Assembly: GCF_001685395.1 (NCBI RefSeq)
Contig: NZ_CP014167.1
Span: 4,720,001 to 4,784,000 of the forward strand
Direction of reading: 5' to 3'
DNA: 64,000 nucleotides
Source: Paenibacillus yonginensis
GTDB taxonomy: Bacteria > Bacillota > Bacilli > Paenibacillales > Paenibacillaceae
Shown piece by piece: positions 44,473 through 53,188 of this stretch. The notes beneath the pieces are model-generated. The model had not been told where the DNA came from. It did no database searches and was given only the letters and a program-made list of their open reading frames with translations. The number at the start of each line of letters is the position of its first letter. The first letter of the stretch is position 1. The position numbers and the translations under genes were made by a program.

Positions 44473-44898
44473 ATGGAAAAGAAACCACTTGTTTATTTCT
44501 TGTGCACAGGGAATTCTTGCCGGAGTCAAATCGCAGATGGCTTTTTAAAAGCACTTGGTGGAGATAGATATGAAGTGAAAAGTGCGGGCTTGGAAGCTCA
44601 TGGATTAAATCCACGGGCTGTACAAACGATGAGAGAAGCTGGTATTGATATCAGCAGCCATACCTCGGATGTAATCGATCCGGAAATCCTGAATCGCGCA
44701 GATTATGTGATTACGCTGTGCGGCCATGCGGATGAACATTGCCCAGTAATTTCTAATCCTAACGCTACAAAGTGGCATTGGGGTTTTGATGATCCTGCTA
44801 AAGCCACGGGTACGGATGAAGAGATTACGGCTCAATTCAATCAAGTTCGTGATGCCATTAAAAACCGGATTGCCCAGTTTGTTGAGACTGGAAAATGA
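44473..44898 (+). CDS. arsC: Arsenate reductase (thioredoxin-coupled)
   Basis: 141 residues in the low-molecular-weight-phosphatase-like ArsC class. CTGNSCRSQ gives the nucleophilic Cys and P-loop; [13 protein letters not shown] supplies the other two redox Cys; the [11 protein letters not shown] segment is typical. Reduces As(V) to As(III) for export by ArsB. AAAGGGG upstream. Confidence 0.92.
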   Translation: MEKKPLVYFLCTGNSCRSQIADGFLKALGGDRYEVKSAGLEAHGLNPRAVQTMREAGIDISSHTSDVIDPEILNRADYVITLCGHADEHCPVISNPNATKWHWGFDDPAKATGTDEEITAQFNQVRDAIKNRIAQFVETGK

Positions 44899-44931
44899 TT
44901 CTACTCAAGACCTTTAAGGAGAAGATCCATT

Positions 44932-45360
44932 ATGGTTAAAAATTATCAGGCACTTATAGAAGATAAAATTTTTTTCGGTGGGGCAGCCGATGTTGAAGAC
45001 ATGTTTTACAACGAAGGCATTGAAGTAGTCGTTGACTTGCGTGGTGAAGCCTCAGAGCCGGCTTTGGCAAATGAGAAGCTTCAATGGGTCCAAGTCCCTT
45101 TAGAGGACCATGCTACAGGCCCTCAGGATGAGCTTTACCGTGAGGCGATAGACAATGTGCTGAAAGCTTATCATAGTGGGAAGAAAGTAGGATTCCATTG
45201 TGGTGGAGGTAGAGGCAGAACGGGAACTGTAGCAATCGGTACTCTTATTGAATTAGGCATAAGTAAAGACTTGCAGGAAGCGGAAGTCCTGGCGAAAACC
45301 ATTCGTCCAAGCATCAACATTAAATCCTCCCATCGTCAATCCCTTGAAAAAATGTATTGA
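44932..45360 (+). CDS. Protein-tyrosine/dual-specificity phosphatase in ars operon
   Basis: 142-residue Cys-based phosphatase. The active site is HCGGGRGRTG (HCX5R) near 89; an Asp-containing loop, QVPLEDHATGP, precedes it. Last gene of the ars operon, 33 bases after arsC. Its part in arsenic resistance is unknown; it may act on a phospho-adduct or a regulator. Confidence 0.8.
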   Translation: MVKNYQALIEDKIFFGGAADVEDMFYNEGIEVVVDLRGEASEPALANEKLQWVQVPLEDHATGPQDELYREAIDNVLKAYHSGKKVGFHCGGGRGRTGTVAIGTLIELGISKDLQEAEVLAKTIRPSINIKSSHRQSLEKMY

Positions 45361-45370
45361 TAAACGGAAA

Positions 45371-45402
45371 AAGAAGAGGTCTCCATAAAGGGCCTCTTCT
45401 TC
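45371..45402. terminator. Bidirectional terminator between ars operon and flavoprotein
   Basis: AAGAAGAGG / CCTCTTCTT hairpin between convergent genes, with T and A tracts on both sides. Confidence 0.7.
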
Positions 45403-45421
45403 ATTTCTCCGAAGTGTAATA

Positions 45422-46762
45422 TTACGAGCAACTCTTTGGTCCACATCCTGAGTCCTGAACCACAGGACCACAACATCCCGTTTCTTCTTGAGCTGCAAGA
45501 TTATGTTTAGAGATCGAGCATACTCCAGTCTCAGGAAGTTTCAGTTTGACCTCACGAGCAGCCTCAAAATCACCGGCAATGGCAGCAACAACGCTTCTTA
45601 CCTGCTCATAACCGGTTGCAAGCAAAAAGGTTGGAGCACGGCCATAACTTTTAGCCCCTACGATGTACAGATCCTTCTCAGGTTGCTGCAGTTCGGTTTC
45701 ACCATGTGGCCGAACCGTCCCACAGCTATGAATATTAGGATCAATGAGGTTCGCTAACTGAGGAACACATTCAATTGCCGGATCAAAGGTATATCTTAGT
45801 TCACTCAGAAATGAGAAGTCCGGCCGTGATCCGGTGGCGACAATAATTTCGTCCAGGTTAAGAATTTGAGTTTGATCGCCGTTCTGTTTGCCGATAAGGG
45901 CAAGCTGCCTGGATTCCTGATCCTCTTTAATTTCCTGAACAAGAAAAGGTGTATGAACTTCCACGTTCCCCTCTTGAACAAATCGATACGCCTTCATTCC
46001 GAGTTCACCGCGTGCCGGAAGACCATCATTTTCGCCGCCTCCAAAGGCTTCATCTACTTGCTGTTTTCTCAAAATCCAATGGATCTTAGTCTGTTTCTCC
46101 TGCAACTGCAGCTGATGAAGAAGAGTAAGGGACTGTATAGCAGAATGACCGCTGCCGATGACAGCTACATTTTTGCCAGCATATTTTTTATACTCCATAC
46201 CCAAAATATCTGGTATGCCATAACGAATATGTTCGCCATGTTTAAGCTCCCCATCAGAAACCTTTCCGTTTGCTGTCATGGAATTTGGAGATAGCCAAGT
46301 ACCAGTAGCGTCGATGACTGCTGAAGCTTCGACTATTCCCGTTCGGCCTTCTTGAGTGTATTCCAAAATAAAAGGAGCTTTTTCTCTGCCCAGTGTCTTC
46401 ATTTTGTCTATGTCTTTCCGGTAAACAGCCGTGACTTCTGTATTCAGAGAAACATTAGGCTTAATGGAGCTTAATTGGGATAAAGGGTTAAGATAGAGTT
46501 CCACCAAATCCTTTCCCGTCGGTAGATCATTTGAATTAGGTGCCTGCCAGTCGCTTTGCAAGAGCAATTCCCTGGCAACCGGATCTATATTAAACTCCCA
46601 GGTGGAGAACATGCGGACGTGTTTCCAGCTTAAGACCGAGGCTCCAACGGTTGATCCTTTTTCAAATAAAACAAATGGTAAATTTCTTTTTACAAGCTGT
46701 GCTGCAGCAGCAAGAGCCACTGGGCCACCGCCAATAATAGCTACAGGTAATTGTTTATTCAT
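45422..46762 (-). CDS. FAD-dependent oxidoreductase, ArsO-like, with Cys-rich tail
   Basis: 446-residue flavoprotein with two dinucleotide domains: FAD motif GGGPVALAAA near 8, and NADPH motif GSGHSAIQS near 205. It looks like flavin monooxygenases or thioredoxin-reductase relatives found in ars loci (ArsO). The C-terminus is Cys-rich: TGCCGPVVQDSGCGPKSC. ATG at 46762 has GGAGG 8 bases upstream; the operator palindrome lies about 30 bases before. The substrate could be an organoarsenical. Confidence 0.65.
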   Translation of the reverse strand: MNKQLPVAIIGGGPVALAAAAQLVKRNLPFVLFEKGSTVGASVLSWKHVRMFSTWEFNIDPVARELLLQSDWQAPNSNDLPTGKDLVELYLNPLSQLSSIKPNVSLNTEVTAVYRKDIDKMKTLGREKAPFILEYTQEGRTGIVEASAVIDATGTWLSPNSMTANGKVSDGELKHGEHIRYGIPDILGMEYKKYAGKNVAVIGSGHSAIQSLTLLHQLQLQEKQTKIHWILRKQQVDEAFGGGENDGLPARGELGMKAYRFVQEGNVEVHTPFLVQEIKEDQESRQLALIGKQNGDQTQILNLDEIIVATGSRPDFSFLSELRYTFDPAIECVPQLANLIDPNIHSCGTVRPHGETELQQPEKDLYIVGAKSYGRAPTFLLATGYEQVRSVVAAIAGDFEAAREVKLKLPETGVCSISKHNLAAQEETGCCGPVVQDSGCGPKSCS

Positions 46763-46792
46763 AATGTGTTCCTCCATAACTTTAAATTTTAT

Positions 46793-46805
46793 TTGCACAT
46801 TGCAA
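46793..46805. promoter_or_regulatory. MarR-type operator, copy 1
   Basis: TTGCA-CAT-TGCAA in the context ATTTGCA...TGCAAGT, upstream of the flavoprotein gene. Same palindrome found before the next two genes. Confidence 0.65.
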
Positions 46806-46867
46806 GTTTTTGTTTAAATAGTTCCCTACCAAATAGGGTAAGGGCTCTACTATATTTAGTTAAGTAA

Positions 46868-47395
46868 TTAACTGCCCATAAACAGCTTCTCCATAATCAT
46901 GACATCAATAAATTGACCGTCTAGGACGCCCTGGTTTTGAAAAACTCCAACTTCTCTATAACCTAATTTTCGATATAGACCTTGACCGCCTTGATTCGAG
47001 GGGAACGTAAAGAGAACAATTTTATAAAACTGATTCGCCTTAGCTTGTTCCTCTAACTCGGTAAGAAGAGCACTTCCCACGCCTTTCCCTCTATGGTCAC
47101 GATCAATGTAAATAGACAAATCGGCTACCCCTGCATAAGCACAACGGAGGGAATAGGGGTTTAAGGAGGCCCAGCCAACCACCTTGCCTTGTTCTTCGGC
47201 AACAAGGATGACAAAACGATCCCTGTGCGAATCGTACCACTGCTGCATATAGGCCATATCTTTAGTTTCGTTTTCTAGAGTTGCGATTCGGTCCTCAATT
47301 CCTTGATTATAGATGCGCCGAATACTTTCCAAGTCTAAAGGTTGAGCTTGGCGTATCTTCATTGTTGTAGTTGACATTTTCTGGGACTCATGCAT
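46868..47395 (-). CDS. GNAT acetyltransferase, ArsN1-type
   Basis: 175 residues. Family start KIRQAQPLDLESIRRIYNQGIEDRIATLE, acetyl-CoA site DHRGKGVGSALL near 110, and GYREVGVFQNQG near 145 fit the phosphinothricin/arsinothricin N-acetyltransferase group; ArsN1 acetylates the arsenical antibiotic arsinothricin. The ATG at 47395 has AAAAGGAG 8 bases upstream. Location next to an arsenic operon supports the ArsN1 reading over phosphinothricin acetyltransferase. Confidence 0.75.
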   Translation of the reverse strand: MHESQKMSTTTMKIRQAQPLDLESIRRIYNQGIEDRIATLENETKDMAYMQQWYDSHRDRFVILVAEEQGKVVGWASLNPYSLRCAYAGVADLSIYIDRDHRGKGVGSALLTELEEQAKANQFYKIVLFTFPSNQGGQGLYRKLGYREVGVFQNQGVLDGQFIDVMIMEKLFMGS

Positions 47396-47413
47396 AAAGT
47401 ACACTCCTTTTAT

Positions 47414-47426
47414 TTGCATTTTGCAA
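47414..47426. promoter_or_regulatory. MarR-type operator, copy 2
   Basis: TTGCA-TTT-TGCAA, same flanks as copy 1, between the MarR gene and the acetyltransferase start, close to its ribosome site. Confidence 0.65.
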
Positions 47427-47443
47427 GTATTATTTAAAAGCTA

Positions 47444-47893
47444 TCACCCCTTGACGGGGCGGCAGCAATTATCTGACTTCGCCATGGCTTCATTCATCAG
47501 TTTAATGGACTTTAGAACCGTTTGGTGCTCTTCTTCACTCATATAAGAGAAAACTTCATCCAAAAAAGCATTCATTTGCTGATCAATGGTCGTAGCCACA
47601 AACTTTCCTTCCGTAGTGAGGGATAGGGTATATACTCGGCGATCGGAGGGATCAGGTGTTTTTTGAATCAAGTTCATTCGAACTAAAGATTGAATCTGTC
47701 TGCTAAACGTTGTAATGTCCGTGCCGAGGATGTCCGCAATTTGCTGCATCGAAGGTTGATGCCGACGATCCACTTCATACAGGATATGGCTTTGTACAGG
47801 GGAGATATCACACCCACCTACACTACAGCAGTTCTTATTGAGCAATCCGAAGCGACGAGTCATAATTTGAAACAGTTCACGTGCGTTTTCCAA
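47444..47893 (-). CDS. MarR family regulator with cysteine pairs
   Basis: 149 residues, winged helix (PSMQQIADILGTDITTFSRQIQSLVRMNLIQK and DRRVYTLS wing). Three N-terminal Cys in NKNCCSVGGCDIS (about 20-27) and a C-terminal pair SDNCCRPV are atypical for MarR and suggest a thiol-based As(III) or redox sensor. TTG start at 47893 is chosen with AGAGGTG 8 bases upstream. It likely controls itself, the acetyltransferase and the flavoprotein through the shared palindrome. Confidence 0.75.
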   Translation of the reverse strand: MENARELFQIMTRRFGLLNKNCCSVGGCDISPVQSHILYEVDRRHQPSMQQIADILGTDITTFSRQIQSLVRMNLIQKTPDPSDRRVYTLSLTTEGKFVATTIDQQMNAFLDEVFSYMSEEEHQTVLKSIKLMNEAMAKSDNCCRPVKG

Positions 47894-47931
47894 AGTATGT
47901 CACCTCTTGGATCTAGTTATAGCTTATTTAT

Positions 47932-47944
47932 TTGCAAAATGCAA
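47932..47944. promoter_or_regulatory. MarR-type operator, copy 3
   Basis: TTGCA-AAA-TGCAA upstream of the MarR gene. On the minus strand its TTGCAT can act as -35 with TATAAC 17 bases later, so binding would block its own promoter. Confidence 0.65.
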
Positions 47945-48135
47945 GTAAAATTAAACGTTCTTTTAAAAGAATGCTTAATAATTCTAATGCTTATTCCTTT
48001 TCAGTTCGATCGATATTGTCCACACAGGATTGAACTAGAGGCAGGTTAGTTGAACAATAACTGCGGCAGATAATATTTTATTTTATCAAGTCTTGTTCAG
48101 CCCAATTTCCTTAAATAACTTTAACAGACCTTGCC

Positions 48136-48140
48136 AAAAT
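48136..48140. repeat. Target site duplication, left (AAAAT)
   Basis: AAAAT immediately left of the insertion sequence; the same AAAAT follows its right end at 49831-49835. Confidence 0.75.
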
Positions 48141-49830
48141 GGGAGGCCACTGAAAAAGTCCATTTCACGAAAGAGGTACAGACCCTCAAGAAATTTGAGG
48201 AGTCTGTGCTTCTTTTTTTCGCTTATAATTAAGGCATCATGGAGAGCGGGTGAGCGGATGATTCGGCAACAACAATCATTGGTTTTAAGTCCATATGCAG
48301 GGTTGTATGACATCGTGGTGCCAAAGGACAATATGTTGCGCCAAATCAACGATCTGGTGGACTTCACTTTCATATACGATGAATTGAAAGATAAATACTG
48401 CTTGGACAACGGTCGCAGCGCGATCGATCCGATCCGCATGTTCAAGTACCTGCTGTTAAAAGCCATATTCGAGTTGTCTGACGTAGATATCGTCGAGCGC
48501 TCGAGGTACGACCTATCGTTCAAGTACTTTCTCGACATGGCACCAGAAGACCCGGTCATCGATTCGAGTTCGCTGACGAAATTCCGCAAGCTGCGGTTAA
48601 AGGACATGAATCTGCTGGACATGCTCATCGGCAAGACGGTGGTCCTCGCTGTCGAAAAAGATATCTTAAAAAGCAACTCGATCATCGTAGACGCGACCCA
48701 TACGAAAGCAAGGTACAACCAAAAGTCTCCGCAAGAAATACTGCAAGATCGTGCGAGGAAGCTGCGCAAGGCCGTCTACGCGATGGATGAATCAGTGAAG
48801 GCGAGGATGCCGACAAAAAACACAACCGACGTACTGGAAGACGAAATTGAATATTGCCAGAAACTAATTTCCTTCATCGAGACGGAATCAGGGGTCGCTC
48901 AAGTACCTAAGGTGCTGGAACCGCTGAACCTGCTGAAAGAAACAGTGGAAGACGACGTAGAGCAGCTTCGTAGTACGGCTGACCAGGATGCTCGAGTGGG
49001 ACACAAGAGCACAGATTCAGCGTTCTTTGGATACAAGACGCATCTGGCGATGACCGAGGAACGAATCATTACTGCGGCTGTTGTGACAACAGGCGAGAAG
49101 AACGATGGCAAGCAATTGCAGACGCTAATTGAAAAAAGCAAAGCAGCTGGCATGCAGGTGAAGACAGTAATTGGCGATACCGCGTACTCCGAAAAGGATA
49201 ACATCTCTTACGCGAAGAATAACGAGATCGAACTTGTAGCTAAACTCAATCCACTCATCACGCAAGGCGGTCGGAAGAAAGAAGACGAATTTCTGTTCAA
49301 CAAAGATGCCGGTATGTACGTATGCAAAGCCGGTCATATGGCAGTTCGCAAGGCGAGAACTGGGAAAAAGGGTGTAGGCGCGAACCAAACCGACACGTAT
49401 TATTTCGATGTAGAAATTTGCAAGCGATGTCCGCTTAGGGAAGGTTGTTACAAGGAAGGTGCGAAGAGCAAAACTTATTCCGTGAGCATAAAATCTAACG
49501 AGCATAAGGAACAAATGGCTTTCCAGGAAAGCGAATATTTTAAGACGAAATCTAAAGAACGCTACAAGATCGAAGCGAAGAACAGTGAACTCAAACACAG
49601 GCACGGGTATGATGTAGCCACATCCTCGGGTCTTTTAGGTATGGAGCTTCAAGGCGCTATGGCGATATTTGTTGTGAACTTGAAACGGATACTAAAGCTT
49701 AGTGAGTAAGAAAACGGATAATGAGAGCATGAAAAGAGACATCAACCGGGATTCTCCCAAGATTAGATGTCTCTTTTGGTTTTTTAAGCAATTGTTAGTC
49801 TAAAAACCGGAAGTTCTTCAGTGGCCTCCC
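48141..49830 (+). mobile_element. IS1182-family insertion sequence, intact
   Basis: 1690 bp. Terminal inverted repeats: left GGGAGGCCACTGAA..AGTCC at 48141, right (reverse complement) GGGAGGCCACTGAAGAACTTCC ending at 49830. Flanked by AAAAT duplications. One full transposase gene. Confidence 0.85.
48258..49709 (+). CDS. IS1182 family transposase
   Basis: 483-residue DDE transposase. The N-terminal helix-rich DUF772-like domain (LDNGRSAIDPIRMFKYLLLK) precedes DATHTKARYN, with later GDTAYSEKDN and C-terminal KNSELKHRHGYD matching the catalytic D-D-E positions; a Cys cluster CKRCPLREGC lies in the C-terminal third. ATG 48258 preferred. The reading frame has no interruption, so the element may be active. 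Confidence 0.88.
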   Translation: MIRQQQSLVLSPYAGLYDIVVPKDNMLRQINDLVDFTFIYDELKDKYCLDNGRSAIDPIRMFKYLLLKAIFELSDVDIVERSRYDLSFKYFLDMAPEDPVIDSSSLTKFRKLRLKDMNLLDMLIGKTVVLAVEKDILKSNSIIVDATHTKARYNQKSPQEILQDRARKLRKAVYAMDESVKARMPTKNTTDVLEDEIEYCQKLISFIETESGVAQVPKVLEPLNLLKETVEDDVEQLRSTADQDARVGHKSTDSAFFGYKTHLAMTEERIITAAVVTTGEKNDGKQLQTLIEKSKAAGMQVKTVIGDTAYSEKDNISYAKNNEIELVAKLNPLITQGGRKKEDEFLFNKDAGMYVCKAGHMAVRKARTGKKGVGANQTDTYYFDVEICKRCPLREGCYKEGAKSKTYSVSIKSNEHKEQMAFQESEYFKTKSKERYKIEAKNSELKHRHGYDVATSSGLLGMELQGAMAIFVVNLKRILKLSE

Positions 49831-49835
49831 AAAAT
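49831..49835. repeat. Target site duplication, right (AAAAT)
   Basis: Second AAAAT, directly after the right inverted repeat. Removing the IS and one copy restores a hairpin (TGCCA-AAA-TGGCA). Confidence 0.75.
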
Positions 49836-49859
49836 GGCAGGGTATATTTTTTTGTTCTG

Positions 49860-49879
49860 TTTTAAACTATAGTTTAAAA
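49860..49879. promoter_or_regulatory. 20-bp perfect palindrome
   Basis: TTTTAAACTATAGTTTAAAA, a perfect self-complementary sequence next to the IS and near decayed genes. It could be an operator left over from the damaged locus. Confidence 0.4.
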
Positions 49880-49893
49880 TGGGGGAGCCGAAG

Positions 49894-50349
49894 TCAATTT
49901 ATAACTAAGTATGAAGTAGTAAAATACCAGAGTTTGAAGATTTTTAGGAATTGTGCGTCGTTAGGCAACGTATGATTATTCATCCATTCGTCAATTATTT
50001 CCTTACAACTTGCATTTTTTTTCTTGTTAACGCCTGTAATGCCTATAATTTCATGACTACTATGACGAGAATATGCACCTAGTAAATTTGAAGCATTGAA
50101 AACTCCCAAAAAATACTTTTTCCAACTTTTGTTATTACTAAGTTGGTCAACGAGCGAATAAACTATTTGTCTCACATATTGGTGACGTTCTGTAGTTAAT
50201 TTATCATATTCGTCTTTGTTTCTTTTTATATCATACGTAATTACTTCAAGAATGTTATTTAATCTCTTTATAAAGTCAGCTTGAAGAACATTGTTTATGT
50301 TAGCCCACTCGTATAATACACCGCTGATTTCCTTTTTAAGACGGCACCT
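49894..50349 (-). pseudogene. Decayed gene fragment (unknown), 3' part
   Basis: Open minus-strand frame of about 150 codons with no good start; only a GTG at 50175. Very AT-rich and unlike the flanks. The predicted residues (LYEWANINNVLQADF, YSLVDQLSNNKSWKK) look protein-like but no family is recognised. Probably the remains of an acquired gene, possibly phage or plasmid defence. Confidence 0.35.
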
Positions 50350-50368
50350 TTATATAAATAATTAAAAT

Positions 50369-50710
50369 TCAATATTCTATTTTTTCTTCTTCTGTTAGTT
50401 TGACCTGTTCAAAGGCTGAAATTTTATAAGATTGGAGGAGCTCATTCATTTGAATGGACCATAAATATTCTAAGAATGGGTTTACTTCTATGTATTTTTT
50501 AATCCCATTATTAACAATGTGAGTAGCATGTTTTAAGGCCTTTGATTCATGAGGATTAAAGTCCAGTTCGTTTAACATAGCCTCGATTTCATCAATCAGT
50601 AAATGTCCGTCTTTCCTAATTCTTAAAACGGCCAGGGCTTTTCTTCCTGAGGGCAGTTTATTTTCTTCCTTATAAGCGGAATTTGTAGCTTCAGCACCGG
50701 TCCTAATATT
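50369..50710 (-). pseudogene. Decayed gene fragment (unknown)
   Basis: Open minus-strand frame of 113 codons that begins after a stop with no plausible start or ribosome site; an internal ATG at 50578 gives 69 residues. Sequence KLPSGRKALAVLRIRKDGH is protein-like. It lies upstream of the previous fragment but in another frame. AT-rich. Likely truncated by a rearrangement. Confidence 0.35.
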
Positions 50711-50832
50711 CTATTCAATCGCCATTATTCATGGTAAAATATTACTAAATTGAATGAATCACACAAAGGCCGAAGACCTCTAATCACCCAGAATCCTGCA
50801 GCAGGCTGTGATTGTGAACAGGAGGAAATCAA

Positions 50833-51033
50833 ATGACTCGGAAAGCTAAACTCATCGCTATGATGACTGCGTTTCTGCTCAGTTTTGCAGGTGTGGGATA
50901 CCTTTTTGACTTTAAGCCGGAGAATCTGCTGTATGCTGTGTTGATCGCGTTCCTTCCCGTTATCGCCATTCTTTCTTTCGATTACAGGATGAAATTGACC
51001 GAAGATGATTATGAGTATGATTACAGAAATTAA
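50833..51033 (+). CDS. Small two-segment membrane protein
   Basis: 66 residues with two hydrophobic segments, LIAMMTAFLLSFAGVGYLF and LLYAVLIAFLPVIAILSF, and an acidic Tyr/Asp tail. AGGAGG upstream. Unknown family. Confidence 0.65.
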   Translation: MTRKAKLIAMMTAFLLSFAGVGYLFDFKPENLLYAVLIAFLPVIAILSFDYRMKLTEDDYEYDYRN

Positions 51034-51073
51034 TCCTTATTAACGGAAAATGACCGTTATCCGCTAAATGACA

Positions 51074-51099
51074 AAGCCCAAGGGAATTCCCTTGGGCTT
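51074..51099. terminator. Bidirectional terminator
   Basis: AAGCCCAAGGG / CCCTTGGGCTT between the convergent small membrane protein and MFS genes. Confidence 0.75.
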
Positions 51100-51125
51100 G
51101 TCGTGTTTCATCTAAAATTCGTTGT

Positions 51126-52346
51126 TCAGTCTTCCTGCCCTTCATGCGACTCTGTTCTCCGCTCCGCAGCGCAGCTAATAGCGCCAATCACCAGACCCAA
51201 GCCAACTAGAACGGCACCTACCCATGGCAAAGCGCCGATGGAGAGCTGGTTAATGGTCCAACCGCCGATAAACGCCCCGGCTGCATTGCCGAGATTGCCT
51301 GCCGAGTGGCTGGAGGTAGAAGCAAGAGCCGGAGCTCCTTTGGCGAGATTCATGACGCGAATCTGCATGCCGGGCATTACGGCGAAGGAAGCCATGCCCC
51401 ACAGGAAAATAGTCAGCACAGCCGCCACATGGCTGTGGATCGTAAAGGTCAGAATCGTCAGCAGCACGCTGGTGGTCAGATAAATGCCCAGCACGGAAGG
51501 CATCAGCTTCCAGTCGGCCAGCTTGCCGCCGATTATGTTGCCGATCGTAACGCCGCAGCCGAAGAGCACCAGAATCCAGGTCACATTGGATTCCGCAAAG
51601 CCGGTGATTTGCGTCAGCAGCGGAGTGATGTAAGTGAAGACAGCGAACAGCCCGGCATTGCCAAGCGCAGCGACGAACAGGAACAGCAGCAGCTTCGGCT
51701 TCACCAGAGCGCTGACCTGCTGCAGAATCCCGCCGGATTCGTCTTGTTTGATCTTTGGAATGAAGATCATCACGCCGATCAGAGCAACCACTCCCATCAG
51801 GGAAATGGTCGCAAACGAAGCACGCCAGCCGAGATGCTGGCCGATAAACGTACCGACCGGCACGCCGATAATATTTGCTATCGTCAGTCCGGCCATCATA
51901 ATGGATACGGCGCCAGCCCTTCTGTCCGGCTTTACCAGGTTGGAGGCGATAACCGCTCCTACGCCGAAGAACGTTCCGTGTGTCAGCGCGGTAAGCAGCC
52001 GGGCTCCCATCAGAAAAGCATAGTTCGGCGCAATGACCGAAACGCCGTTGCCGACAATAAAGATGACCATTAGGAGGCAGAGCAGCAGCTTTTGCGGAAT
52101 CCGGTGGGTCAGTATAGTCAAAATAGGCGCGCCAACCGCAACGCCAAGCGCGTACATCGTAATCAGCTGGCCCGCCGTGGGGATGCTGACATTTAAATCC
52201 TGAGCGACATTGGGCAGAATGCCCATGATCACAAATTCGGTCATGCCGATAGCGAAAGCGCCTACCGTCAAAGACAGGATCGAGATCGGGAAGGGATCTT
52301 TACGAACCTGTTTCGTAGTAAGCGGCTGAGGCTGAGATAATGCCAT
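51126..52346 (-). CDS. MFS transporter, DHA1/AraJ-like
   Basis: 406-residue inner-membrane exporter with twelve hydrophobic segments. N-terminal LTVGAFAIGMTEFVIMGILP and the loop motif LTHRIPQKLLL are typical of the AraJ/YdhP type of drug or sugar efflux. Substrate unknown. Monocistronic, with terminator on its 3' side. Confidence 0.85.
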   Translation of the reverse strand: MALSQPQPLTTKQVRKDPFPISILSLTVGAFAIGMTEFVIMGILPNVAQDLNVSIPTAGQLITMYALGVAVGAPILTILTHRIPQKLLLCLLMVIFIVGNGVSVIAPNYAFLMGARLLTALTHGTFFGVGAVIASNLVKPDRRAGAVSIMMAGLTIANIIGVPVGTFIGQHLGWRASFATISLMGVVALIGVMIFIPKIKQDESGGILQQVSALVKPKLLLFLFVAALGNAGLFAVFTYITPLLTQITGFAESNVTWILVLFGCGVTIGNIIGGKLADWKLMPSVLGIYLTTSVLLTILTFTIHSHVAAVLTIFLWGMASFAVMPGMQIRVMNLAKGAPALASTSSHSAGNLGNAAGAFIGGWTINQLSIGALPWVGAVLVGLGLVIGAISCAAERRTESHEGQED

Positions 52347-52657
52347 GATGAGTCAACCTTTCTGCATACAGTAAATAAATCTCCACTTGTTTATTTCTCT
52401 CTTAAGAACGCCCCGATAAATCTATATCATCATAATGATAATTCGGGCAAATAAGCAAGCAAATCTTTAAGTGTTTGGAAAGGCTGACTTCTCATTGTGG
52501 ATCAACAAATAAGACCAAAGGGGGTCCCTTTGGCCGGATTAGACATCAGCTCGAATTCTGAATCAAACTCTGAATAGGAACTCTGAACAGGAACTCGAAT
52601 CCTGAACACGAATTCAAACCCTGAACATGAACCCGGGTACTTCAGCCCGAACATGGT
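52347..52657. other. Gene-free stretch with degenerate repeats
   Basis: 310 bases with no gene. Contains a CCAAAGG / CCTTTGG hairpin (about 52513-52532) and, from 52550 to 52635, a run of imperfect 12-15-base repeats based on CTGAACAGGAACTC. Confidence 0.55.
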
Positions 52658-52864
52658 TTAGAATATTTTATTGAACAAGATAATTATCCCTATAATAGCT
52701 GCACAAATAGCCACCGTAATCAACAGATTCGAAATCTGCCGCCAAAGGCCCGGAGCGCCGTGATGATGAAGGTTATGCTGGTTCACGTCGTGGTTCGCCT
52801 TAAGCGCATAAGGGTCATTGGTGCCGGGATTAGTCGGAACGTTGAAATCCCCCAAGTCAGACAT
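52658..52864 (-). CDS. Small C-tail-anchored protein
   Basis: 68 residues from ATG 52864 (AAAGGAG upstream). A soluble Asn/His-rich part (NHDVNQHNLHHHGAPG) is followed by one membrane segment, LLITVAICAAIIGIIILF, at the C-terminus. Unknown function. Confidence 0.65.
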   Translation of the reverse strand: MSDLGDFNVPTNPGTNDPYALKANHDVNQHNLHHHGAPGLWRQISNLLITVAICAAIIGIIILFNKIF

Positions 52865-52993
52865 GTGGATCAACTCCTTTGTCGGGATATGGATCTGTAT
52901 AATATCATTATACAACATATTCCAATTTCTGCCGAATCTAAAGTTAAGCTGCACACTCCTCATCCTCATCAAGCCAAACTCTAAATATGAACA

Positions 52994-53036
52994 AACAGAA
53001 AGGCGCTCACGACCAAAGCCTGAGCGCCTTTCTGTT
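52994..53036. terminator. Strong hairpin/terminator
   Basis: 16-bp perfect stem AACAGAAAGGCGCTCA / TGAGCGCCTTTCTGTT. Followed by imperfect ATTAAGCAT repeats to 53110; no gene in 53037-53188. Confidence 0.7.
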
Positions 53037-53188
53037 ATTAAGCATATTAAGCATATTAAACATTAAACTAAATGTATTAAGGATTAAGTGTAATAACGCA
53101 TTTAGCGTATTAAGCGGAGGCCGTCCATCTTATGCAGCAAGTCAGGAAGGCTGGGCCGCTTTGCATTTGTCCTTAAACGGACAATCCC

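Noticed and set aside
52420..52445. Fur- or PerR-type box before the MFS gene
   Set aside because: ATCATCATAATGATAATTC is only a partial match to the known palindromes.
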